Shown here one piece after another: positions 6,801 through 13,420 of a stretch of DNA of 13,555 bases. Numbering within the stretch: the stretch's first letter is position 1; the number at the start of each line of letters is the position of its first letter. Source of the stretch: Lachnospiraceae bacterium (GTDB taxonomy: Bacteria; Bacillota; Clostridia; Lachnospirales; Lachnospiraceae). A program made the position numbers and the translations under genes. A model generated the notes under the pieces. That model was not told where the DNA came from and searched no databases. It worked only from the letters and a program-made list of their open reading frames with translations. The stretch covers positions 2,018-15,572 of the forward strand of contig JAJPYH010000159.1 of NCBI GenBank assembly GCA_021205045.1, given 5' to 3'.

Positions 6801-8341
6801 AAGACGGTGCAGCGGCTGCCCAGGGAGGCAGGATTGTCCGAGGAAAAAGCCTCTGCGGCAATATTTTCCACCGGAATATGCAAGGAATGAGAAAAATTCT
6901 CCAAAAAGGAGCCGCAGCCGGAGGAGCAGGCCTCATTGACCACAATATTAGTGACAATGCCATTGTCCAGCCAGATGGCCTTCATGTCCTGGCCGCCGAT
7001 ATCCAGGATAAAGGTGGCGTCAGGCACGTATTTGGTGGCGGCCCTGGCGTGAGCCACGGTCTCTACGGAGTGACATTCGGTGGAGAAGGCTCTGTGGAAA
7101 AGCTGCTCGCCGTAGCCGGTGGTGGCAACGCTGAGGATATCCAGTACGGCCCCGGCCTTCCGATAACGGTCCCGCAGGGCGATCAGCGCGTTTCTGGCCA
7201 CTTCAAGAGGCTCCCCTTCGTTGGGAGCATAAAAAGAATCGATGAGGTTTTCTTCTTCATCCAGAAGGGCAAACTTGGTGGTGGTGGAGCCGGAATCGAT
7301 GCCGAGGTAGGCATGGACGGTCTCACCGGGCTTTGGCTGATGAGGTTCCCAGGCGGGAAGAGCGTGCCTTAACTGAAAATCCTTCAGAGCATCCTGGGAG
7401 GCAAAGAAGGGCTTTTCCTTAGCGGAGGACTCCACGCCGTTCTTTTCCAGCATGGAAAGCTTTTCCAGGAGATGATTTAACTGGACAGGCCTGCTGTCGG
7501 CGCACAGACTCTCCAAAGAGAGGGCGGCGCCTTTGGCGATGATTAACTCCGGATGATCCGGCAGCAGAATTTCTTCTTCTTTTAAACGCAGACGCTCGGC
7601 AAACACCCGCACCAGCACGGGATTGAAGGTCAGAGGACCGCCCTCAAAGACCACGGGGGCTTTGAAATCCAGTCCCTGGGCCAGCCCACCGATGGTCTGC
7701 TTGGCGATGGCGTGGAAGGAGGAAAGCGCCAGATTTTCCCTGGAAACGCCCTGATTTAACAGGGGCTGAATGTCGGTCTTGGCGTATACGCCGCAGCGCC
7801 CGGAAATATCGTAGACGGCAGTGCCCCGGGCGGCCAGATCGTTGAAATCCTCCACGCCCACATTCAAAATAGAAGCAACCTCATCGATGAAAGCGCCTGT
7901 GCCGCCGGCGCAGGCTCCGTTCATTCGCATGTCGGCTACTTCCAGATTGTCGGTTTCCGTATCATGCCTGAAAAATATGATCTTGGCGTCCTGTCCGCCC
8001 AGTTCCACGGCAGTGCCCACATTTTCATATTGCGTTCTCAGGGCGATGGCGTTGGCCACCACCTCCTGCACGTAGGAGATGCCCAGAGCTTCCGCCAGGG
8101 GCTTGGCGCCGGAGCCGGTCAGGGTGAGCTTCACCTCCATATTCGCGGACTGCAGGGCCAGCTTGCGCAGCTCCTGATAGACACTCTTCGCCTGTCTGGC
8201 GTGATGGCGCTGGTAGTTGGAGTAGAGAATGCGGTGGCTTTCCGCCTCCATGACCACGATTTTGGTGGTGGTGGAGCCGATATCTACGCCCACCAGGACT
8301 TCGTTTGTTTCTGTGTTGTTGCTTTGGTTATTTTTTGTCAT
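3878..8341 (-). CDS. Giant 2-hydroxyacyl-CoA dehydratase activase fusion (tandem BadF/BcrA-type ATPase + DUF2229 + dehydratase-like domains)
   Basis: About 1,487 residues from ATG 8341, chosen because AGAGAAG lies about 7 nt upstream. The frame also extends to a TTG at 8374; residue numbers here count from that TTG. Two ASKHA ATPase domains stand in tandem: 27-290 (VGVDIGSTTTK, LGGQDAK) and 355-615 (LGIDSGSTTTK, IGGQDMK). Each carries the activase iron-sulfur cysteine pair: C155 (GACAGGTG) and C194 (GRCGVY), then C483 (NEACSSGCG) and C522 (SRCTVF). In the HgdC family a homodimer holds one [4Fe-4S] cluster with such pairs; here one chain could supply all four. A four-Cys motif follows (C643, C646, C650, C669), then DUF2229 (about 722-1040) and dehydratase-like domains with conserved cysteines (990, 1117, 1151-1152, 1404, 1415). 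Activases push an electron into a dehydratase using ATP. The in-vivo role of this fusion class is unproven. No separate dehydratase subunits lie beside it. Confidence 0.88.
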   Translation of the reverse strand: MTKNNQSNNTETNEVLVGVDIGSTTTKIVVMEAESHRILYSNYQRHHARQAKSVYQELRKLALQSANMEVKLTLTGSGAKPLAEALGISYVQEVVANAIALRTQYENVGTAVELGGQDAKIIFFRHDTETDNLEVADMRMNGACAGGTGAFIDEVASILNVGVEDFNDLAARGTAVYDISGRCGVYAKTDIQPLLNQGVSRENLALSSFHAIAKQTIGGLAQGLDFKAPVVFEGGPLTFNPVLVRVFAERLRLKEEEILLPDHPELIIAKGAALSLESLCADSRPVQLNHLLEKLSMLEKNGVESSAKEKPFFASQDALKDFQLRHALPAWEPHQPKPGETVHAYLGIDSGSTTTKFALLDEEENLIDSFYAPNEGEPLEVARNALIALRDRYRKAGAVLDILSVATTGYGEQLFHRAFSTECHSVETVAHARAATKYVPDATFILDIGGQDMKAIWLDNGIVTNIVVNEACSSGCGSFLENFSHSLHIPVENIAAEAFSSDNPASLGSRCTVFMNSSIITEQRDGKKPADIMAGLCRSIIQNVFTKVIRMSNLTSLGDKIVVQGGTFCNDAVLRAMEEYIGKEVTRAPYPGLMGAIGAALIAKEKGCEERTFIGLDGLDDFTYTQQANSPCPFCGNHCRRTVVTFSNGASWVTNNRCERGDILGDPKDEKVREQLKEKNDQKAKVPNLYDLRQKLLFKEYPYQEPAEKRNITIGIPRVLSFWDTMPFWTTFFKSLGFDVRLSGFSTRKMYESGLSAVTSDAECFPAKLVHGHVRDLVKQKVDRIFMPSITTVPSENTEKTSESMCGLVKGFPIVMRNSDNPEEKWGIPFDAPLFHWYNDEDREHQLCAWMQETFRITPQQTRAAIAAGDAAQESFRSDLVSAGQKVLDEVHANGSYAVVLASRPYQNDALVNHDLPSMFTRMGIPVLTADSLPHINEVNLKRSKLDIVNNYHTRMLSSAIMAAGDPNLEYVQLVSFGCGHDAYLTDEIIRLMKEISGKTPLILKLDESDIQGPLHIRVRSFVETLEMRRSSSRKLETHELPDPYEVKFTKEDKKEKIVLVPNTSHAFSRLMAAAFKRQGVHAVAMDVGREEAIRLGKQYVHNDICFPAQIVIGEALEALNSGRYDNHNVAIAMAKYVGCCRLTHYGELLRKALDDAGYDYVPILTNDDKDSHNMHPGYRMSVPASMEIAIGLPMIDALEELLRKIRPYELTKGSADAAFEEAMDALITGLEKGSIPGEINGFKEAIQIMKRVPYDRTNLKPSVLIVGEYLLNFHPGANHEIERYLEKNGLEIIEAPMTDVIRKTYFFKDEQVKEYHVHKSTQEKTWNRLTNMVFEYAHNVTDKIASAHPLYKPATRLPEIADASDPVIPRTYDSGEGIIIPGEILHHAKEGCKAFIILQPFGCLPNHVVGRGVVKKLKEMYQDAQILCLDYDPDVSFANIENRLQMLIMNLKERQSGTPRPARSQKEAEVAEPKSLKRAHAHNPAV

Positions 8342-8607
8342 TATTGTACTTCTCTTATCTGTAGTATCCGTCAATGGATCGAAGGCTTTCCTGTATCGTC
8401 TTAAGAAAAATTAAGAAAATCTTAAAGATTCGGATTCATTTGGAAGTCATTGTAGCACTTTCTTTTTTGTGATACAATAGGCAGGCGCATTAAAAAATGT
8501 AAAACCATTCTAAAGCCGGCTGCGGACGGGAGCGGCTCGGACCGGTAAAGAAGGCTGCGTCGGCTGAGAATGATTTTCGATGATGATAGATGAGGAGTAA
8601 GAATACA
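8342..8607. other. Divergent control region between activase and ABC-class ATPase genes
   Basis: A 266-bp gene-free stretch. TTAAGAAAA repeats at 8401-8409 and 8411-8419, one helical turn apart, next to a TCTTAAGA palindrome (8399-8406) and CTTAA (8421-8425), which is an operator-like arrangement. No convincing promoter for the minus-strand activase gene was found. Rightwards are a promoter (8450-8478) and a GC-rich leader in which CATTCT-AA-AGCCG (8506-8518) can pair with CGGCT-G-AGAATG (8561-8572). Confidence 0.45.
8450..8478 (+). promoter_or_regulatory. Promoter for the ABC-class ATPase gene
   Basis: TTGTAG (8450-8455), a 17-bp spacer and TACAAT (8473-8478). TG at 8470-8471 gives an extended -10 (TGATACAAT). 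The predicted start near 8485 leaves a leader of about 120 nt before ATG 8608. Confidence 0.6.
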
Positions 8608-9621
8608 ATGAAAACATCAGAGGATTTAAGAACAAAGCTGCGTTCCATCGATCACAGGGGCTACCCGGCCTACAAGGATCTGAAGGGGCAGTATGATTTC
8701 GGGGAGTATGTGCTCTCCATCGACCATGTGCAGGGTGATCCCTTCGCGGCACCTTCCCGGCTGTCGGTATTGATTTCGGGGAAAAGGGCGGGCTTCCCGG
8801 CGGAGTATTATGACACTTACGCGAAAAGAGTGACGCTGCAGGATCATCTGACAAGACTGTTCGGAGCTCAGCTTTCCCGGGGGAGCATGCAGGCAGGCGG
8901 CTCCGGGAAGAGCGGACTGCTGGCGGTTTCCCGCTGCGGGCAGGAGGTGCTGGAGAGGACGGCCTGCCGGGTGCAGGCGGGCAGTGTCAGCGCGGCTGCA
9001 GCCCGCGGTGAGGGACAGGGCGCAAATCCCGCGCAGACAAGAGCCGCAGGATTGGGCGCAGGTCTGACACAGGCACAGATCGGCAGCGTGACTCTCCGTT
9101 TTGAGGCAGGTTTCCCCGCCCATGGCCGCACCATCGACGCCAGGGAGTTGGAGAAGATGCTCTTCGACATCCTGCCGGGCTGCGTCAGGAACAGTCTTTT
9201 TTACCGGCGGATTGATCAGAACAGATTGAAGGCCGCCATTGAGCTCTGTGAGGATCAGCAGGCGGTGAGAGAGCAGCTGCCAAAGCTGGGGCTTTGTGCC
9301 TTTATTGCCAACGGCACCATTCTGCCTCGTCAAAGCGGCGTCTCTGACAGACCGATGGAGAAAGCGGTGCCCTTCCGTTCTCCGGCGTCCATGGAGGTAA
9401 GTCTGACGCTGCCCAATGCGGGAAAGGTCACCGGCATGGGCATCCCCAGGGGCGTGACCCTGTTTGTGGGCGGCGGTTATCACGGCAAGTCCACGGTTCT
9501 GCAGGCCCTGCAGAACGGAGTTTACAATCACATCGGCGGCGACGGGCGGGAGCTGGTCATTGCGGACGAGAGCGCCTGGAAGCTTCGCAGCGAGGACGGG
9601 CGCAGCGTCACGGGGGTGGAT
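8608..9621 (+). pseudogene. Predicted ATPase of the ABC class (PF09818 type), truncated after Walker A
   Basis: The start is ATG 8608, with AGGAG about 10 nt upstream; an in-frame ATG at 8590 has no ribosome site. The first 338 residues follow the ABC_ATPase (PF09818) family: FGEYVLSIDHVQGDPFAAPS, GSGKSGLLAVSRCGQEVLERTA (98-119), GFPAHGRT, RELEKMLFDILP and RQSGVSDRPM. The Walker A segment GGGYHGKST is at 288-296, then NHIGGDGRELVI and SEDGRSVTGVD. Family members go on (usually VDISPF...) for another 200 or so residues, including the STENASGSTSQA and Walker B (LLLIDED) regions. Here the match stops at D338 (base 9621). The frame stays open to 9828, but those residues are the antisense of the facing regulator gene. 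Without Walker B it cannot hydrolyse ATP normally. A 35-residue Ala/Gly-rich insertion (about 125-159) is unusual. Cellular role of the family is unknown. Confidence 0.8.
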
Positions 9622-11304
9622 GGAGGAGACAAGCTCCGGCACAACCTCATATTTTTGGGCAATGAGGACATTCAGCAGAATCTGCTCTCTCTGCAGAAAG
9701 CCTTCATAGGACAGATGATTGTCCGGGGCCAGAAACTGGTTGTGGCAGATGAGAGGCTCCGCATTGGCGGTGGCCCTGGCAAAGCTGTGCAGGGACATCA
9801 CCTGACTGTAAGCGTCCTCAAGCTTTGAAAAGTCGGTAACGGCTTCACTGACGGCGGCCTGGAGTATCAGCCCGTAATTGCGGCGGAACATTTCCGTCAG
9901 TTCGCTGCTGATCCTGGTGACGTTTTCCTCAAAGCCGGAGGAATCCGAGGAAGAAAACACCACTGTCAGACTGTTATAGTACGTATTGGATGAACAGGAA
10001 AAGCGCAGCGCCGCCAGATCCGCCAGAGTTTTCAGAGCGGTCTGAATCATAATAAAATAAGGCTGCACCAGTCTTTCCGGAAGCGCGGAAGATTCGAGCT
10101 GTATATTTTCAGAAGGTGTTTCCAGAATATAAAAGCCCACCACAACATGAATGGAGCAGGCCGAATCCAGCCCCGCTGTTTCCAGAAGAGTCTGCGATAT
10201 ATTGTCGCCGTAATAGCCGCGCAGGATACCCTGAAGGGCTGCTGTCTGAAGGCTGCTCACACTGTTTTCCTGCATTTTGCGGTAATCCTTCAGGGCAAGG
10301 CGGATGTTTTCGTAGACAGAATGATAGCTGCTGTTGGAATATTGCTTCGGCAGTTCGGCAATCAGCGCGGAAATGTCCTGGTTCTGCTGCTTTCTGACCC
10401 GATAAAGCCAGACACAATGACTGGTCAGCAAAAAGGCAAAGTATATGACAAAGCAGAGGATGATGATTCCAAGGGGGCGGAAATACTCGGAGCGGGAGAT
10501 TGCGATGATATAGGTAAATTCGTTCTCTGTGCCGTCGTAGGAATCCGTAAGGGAAAAAAGCGTCACCGGTTCCCCCAGAAAGCTGCTGATGGAGGCCTTG
10601 TCCGTCCAGTCCAGATGGAAGGAGGCAGGAATAATATGAGAGCAGATGTAATCATTGGGGTTGAGACTGTCAAAAATCCCGCAGAAGCTCACATCCATGG
10701 TCAGAAAAATATCGCGGAAGGCGGAATTTTTCAAAGTAATCAGCATGCTGGCTACCTTGACGCCATCGGAATTCAGGACAGGCGTGTAATAGTAAAAGGA
10801 GGACGTGGAATGTCCAAGGTTCAGCCGGGCGTCCAGGCCAAGATCATCATAAACTTCGGCGGAAATCCCATATTCCGACAGAAAAACGGGGAGGGACGCA
10901 AGTGTATAAAAGGCGCTGTCCGAATAAATGTGCTCCTTGGAATCGGCAATGACCAGAATCTGCTTGATGTAGGAGCTCTCATCCTTGTAGGTGCCGATCA
11001 GCTGGCAAAGCTGAGAAGCGTCTGAGAAGCTGAACTCTTCCGCATCCATACACTGCTGAAAGAAGGTGTCGTTCATCAGGGAGTTTCCCACGATCTGCAA
11101 TTCCTGAAAAATGGAGCTGCAATAGGTATGGAACTCCGACGCCTTCATGGAGGCGCGGGACTGTGCCTGCTCATTGACAATGGAATAAACCACGATAAAT
11201 AAAACAATGAAAAGAACGGCGGGCATCAGAATCATCACAGTCCACTGCGTATGGCTGCGTCCGGGACGTTTCTCCCTTTTTATTTTGACAGTTGTTTCTT
11301 TCAT
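9616..11304 (-). pseudogene. Membrane-bound AraC-type sensor/regulator, DNA-binding domain lost
   Basis: The start is ATG 11304, with AGGAG 9 nt upstream; an upstream ATG at 11334 overlaps the GH3 stop and lacks a ribosome site. Counted from ATG 11304, the chain has a short basic N-terminus and a membrane helix at 21-43 (VMILMPAVLFIVLFIVVYSI). An extracytoplasmic sensor of about 230 residues follows, then a second helix at about 278-301 and a cytoplasmic linker with the region common to AraC-family sensors (LQGILRGYY, then FSKLEDAYSQ). It ends with SYEGFLQREQILLNVLIAQ and ELVSSIH, after which such proteins normally carry about 130-150 residues with the AraC helix-turn-helix pair. That part is absent: the sequence becomes the antisense of the ABC-class ATPase at about 9621, although the frame stays open to 8626. 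It would sense but not bind DNA. It follows the GH3 gene by 26 bp, suggesting an operon for glycan use. Confidence 0.75.
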
Positions 11305-11330
11305 AAAGCAGTACTCCTGTCTGAAAAAAA

Positions 11331-13010
11331 TCATTTCCCCTTACAGTATTTCTTCAGGCGTTCATCACAGATCACGCCGTTCCAGTTCATCCCGAAACCG
11401 AAATCCCAGACATGGCCGGCCTCATCCGTGTAGGGGATCATGTCCCCTGGGGTATCCTCGGAATGGGCTTCCACGGTCTCCATACTGGCGGGCATCTGGA
11501 ATGGCAGAAGACCGCTGGGCTCAAAGCAGCCGCAGACAGCTTCCAGCAGAATCTGATTGGGAGTGCCGGCAAAACCCACAAGGATAGCGTCCGCACAGGG
11601 CTCAAATTCTGCGGGAACTGCGGGATTGGCGCAGGTCAGAACCAGAATAACCGGTTTGCCGTTCATCTGCTGCCGTACCTTCAGCAGCTGATCCAGATCA
11701 TATTCATTATAAGTAGTCACGGTTTTGCCCCGGTAGCTGCGGTTTTGCTTTACGCCGTCTGTAAAGTTCCCGGAAATGTTCTCTTCTCTGGCTGTGTCGG
11801 CGGTATAGGGATGGTACTGCAGGGAAATGGGCAGATACTCGCCCGTTTTGTCGTCAAAGCCGTCGCCGCTTTTGGGAGAGTCCATGAACACCAGGGCAAA
11901 GTCGGCGCTTTCAGGATTGTCCGCCCGGGTAAAGAAACCGGCGGTCTCCTCCTGAGACAGGGGAGAGGTCAGGGTGGCAGGGCTGATGTTGCCAGCACGG
12001 TCCGGTATACCGCCCTCATATTTCTCCGCTACCCACACTTTTGCGCCTTTCTTCAGGGGAAGAATATTCCTGTTTTTCAGCAGGATGATGGATTTGCGGT
12101 GTGCGTCCATTCCCAGAGAGCGGAATTGTTGATTTCCCACGAAATCATGGGCGTAGACAGGGTCGGCGTAGGGATTGTCAAAGCTTCCTACGCGGAAACC
12201 GAAGGTCAGAATGCGCTCTGCGATTTCATTGATTCTTTGCTCCGCCCAGGCCGGTCCGTGCTTTTGCAGCGCCAGCTGATAGGCCTCTCTCATCACTTCA
12301 ATTTCGTTGGTGCCTCCGCACTGGTCGACGCCGCTTTCCCATTCCCGCAGGGCGCGCTCTGGCGCGGAGACCTTCTCATAGCCCCAGGCGTTGACCTGGG
12401 GGCGGGTGGTGCGCTCCTTTTTCAGGTTGCCCGTGATCCAGAAATCCGTACAGACGAAGCCGTCGAAGTGATATTTTTCACGGAGCAGCTTATTAATAAT
12501 GTAGGGATTGAAGCTGGCGCCGCTCAGGTTGGCGTCTTTGCCGCCGATTTCCCAGATAGAATCGTAGCAGGACATGACTGCGCCGCACTGGGAGGTGGGC
12601 CCGTCCAGACAAAAGGCCCCCGCAGTCCAGGGATAGAGGTGGCTGTCAAAATTGCCTCCCGGGTAGACGGCGTATTTGCCGGATTCTTTGTGGGATTCCC
12701 GGCCGCCCTCGCCGGTGGAGCCGGGCCAGTGCTTGGTCATGGCAAGAACGCTGTGGCGCCCCCAGCCGCGGGCGCTTTCCGGAGCGTCCGGCGTGGTCTG
12801 CAGGCCGTCGCAGACAGCTCTGGCCATATCCGCGTTGAGCTGCGGATCACTGCCGAAGGTGGCGGACATGCGGTTCCATCTGGGATCGGAGGCCAGATCC
12901 ACCTGAGGGCCAAGCTCCAGGGTAATGCCCATGGCGCGGTACTCTCTGGAGACGGTCTGAGCCATCTGCCCGGCGATGGCCGGGTCAAAGGTGGTGCCCA
13001 TGCTGACCAA
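11331..13010 (-). CDS. Glycoside hydrolase family 3 beta-glycosidase, N-terminally truncated
   Basis: The 559-residue frame runs to a TGA at 11331-11333. GH3 features are clear: TFDPAIAGQMAQTVSREYRAMG (7-28), LGPQVDLASDPRW (33-45), TFGSDPQL (51-58), the KHWPG...GGRESH substrate-binding segment (93-107) and FDGFVCTDF (182-190) with the predicted nucleophile Asp189. The C-terminal alpha/beta domain follows (SIILLKNRNILPL, VILVLTCANPA, ILVGFAG). The tail ends near DFGFGMNWNG, as in complete family members. The N-terminus is abrupt: the match begins at VSMGTTFDP, whereas GH3 barrels have roughly 80-120 earlier residues and often a signal peptide. The only in-frame start is TTG 13008-13010, with no ribosome site. 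Such enzymes release terminal beta-linked sugars; substrate and location cannot be told. It lies upstream of the membrane AraC-type regulator. Confidence 0.85.
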   Translation of the reverse strand: MVSMGTTFDPAIAGQMAQTVSREYRAMGITLELGPQVDLASDPRWNRMSATFGSDPQLNADMARAVCDGLQTTPDAPESARGWGRHSVLAMTKHWPGSTGEGGRESHKESGKYAVYPGGNFDSHLYPWTAGAFCLDGPTSQCGAVMSCYDSIWEIGGKDANLSGASFNPYIINKLLREKYHFDGFVCTDFWITGNLKKERTTRPQVNAWGYEKVSAPERALREWESGVDQCGGTNEIEVMREAYQLALQKHGPAWAEQRINEIAERILTFGFRVGSFDNPYADPVYAHDFVGNQQFRSLGMDAHRKSIILLKNRNILPLKKGAKVWVAEKYEGGIPDRAGNISPATLTSPLSQEETAGFFTRADNPESADFALVFMDSPKSGDGFDDKTGEYLPISLQYHPYTADTAREENISGNFTDGVKQNRSYRGKTVTTYNEYDLDQLLKVRQQMNGKPVILVLTCANPAVPAEFEPCADAILVGFAGTPNQILLEAVCGCFEPSGLLPFQMPASMETVEAHSEDTPGDMIPYTDEAGHVWDFGFGMNWNGVICDERLKKYCKGK

Positions 13011-13377
13011 AAACCTGGATATTATGAAGGAGGCGCCGGAAAGCCTGCTGATTCATGGCCGGGAATGGTATGAGGAGCAGAGAATCAGGCTGCACCTGGG
13101 CACAAGGATTAGGGAAATGATGCGGGCTGGACGGGCAGCACTTCTGTGCCCATCCATGAGTGATTTCTCCAGCGGACGATATTTGAATCAGATCGCGGAA
13201 GCCGTCGTGGAGCTTTCCCGGGAACGGGGGACAAAGCATTTCGTGCTGACCTTCGGCTGCCAGTGGGTCATCTTGTCCACGGACGGTGATTTGCTGGCGG
13301 AGCGACTGAAGCGGGACTATGACATAGACCTGGTGCTCTGGGAAGATTCCCATCTGGAGTTCGGGGATCATGAATAA
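13000..13377 (+). CDS. Unrecognised ORF, probably truncated at its 5' end; possible nitrogenase component 1-like fragment
   Basis: The frame ends at TAA 13375-13377. From ATG 13000 it gives 125 residues. ATG 13024 is also possible, but neither has a ribosome site, and the region before about 13005 is the antisense of GH3, so the true 5' end is probably missing. Residues 42 onward read like an alpha/beta Rossmann unit: a helix (YLNQIAEAVVELSRERG), a strand (KHFVLTFGCQWVIL), a helix (DGDLLAERLKRDYDI), a strand (DLVLWE). The pattern strand-C-xxx-I with a following (D)xxxLAxxL helix recalls the cofactor-side domain of nitrogenase component 1-like proteins. This is a weak, unaided resemblance. The next gene follows after 43 bp on the same strand, so they likely share an operon. 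Confidence 0.4.
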   Translation: MLTKNLDIMKEAPESLLIHGREWYEEQRIRLHLGTRIREMMRAGRAALLCPSMSDFSSGRYLNQIAEAVVELSRERGTKHFVLTFGCQWVILSTDGDLLAERLKRDYDIDLVLWEDSHLEFGDHE

Positions 13378-13420
13378 CTGTTTTTGCAGGTAAAAAATCC
13401 TGAGAAGGAGTTTCAGATAT

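Noticed and set aside
4385..7372. Long open frames on the plus strand (304, 305 and 351 residues) opposite the activase gene
   Set aside because: They are antisense shadows produced by GC-rich codon usage. None shows a recognisable domain or ribosome site, while the minus strand encodes a clearly conserved protein throughout.
8339..8374. TTG at 8374 as the activase start
   Set aside because: It lacks a properly spaced ribosome site, whereas ATG 8341 has AGAGAAG about 7 nt upstream.
8626..9615. Minus-strand continuation of the AraC-type regulator frame (making an 892-902 residue protein)
   Set aside because: Past 9616 the translation is the exact antisense of the conserved PF09818 ATPase and shows no AraC helix-turn-helix features, so it is accidental read-through.
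9622..9828. Plus-strand continuation of the ABC-class ATPase frame to 9828
   Set aside because: It is the antisense of the regulator's conserved cytoplasmic region and lacks the expected Walker B and signature segments.
9617..13020. The block between the two right-hand joints as an inserted mobile element with a TGGAT target duplication
   Set aside because: The flanks do not rejoin into one gene when the block is removed, the block has no transposase or terminal inverted repeats, and five matching bases are easily chance.
11412..13073. 553-residue plus-strand frame opposite GH3
   Set aside because: Gly/Ala/Val-rich antisense composition, no domain, and the GH3 motifs on the minus strand explain the region.
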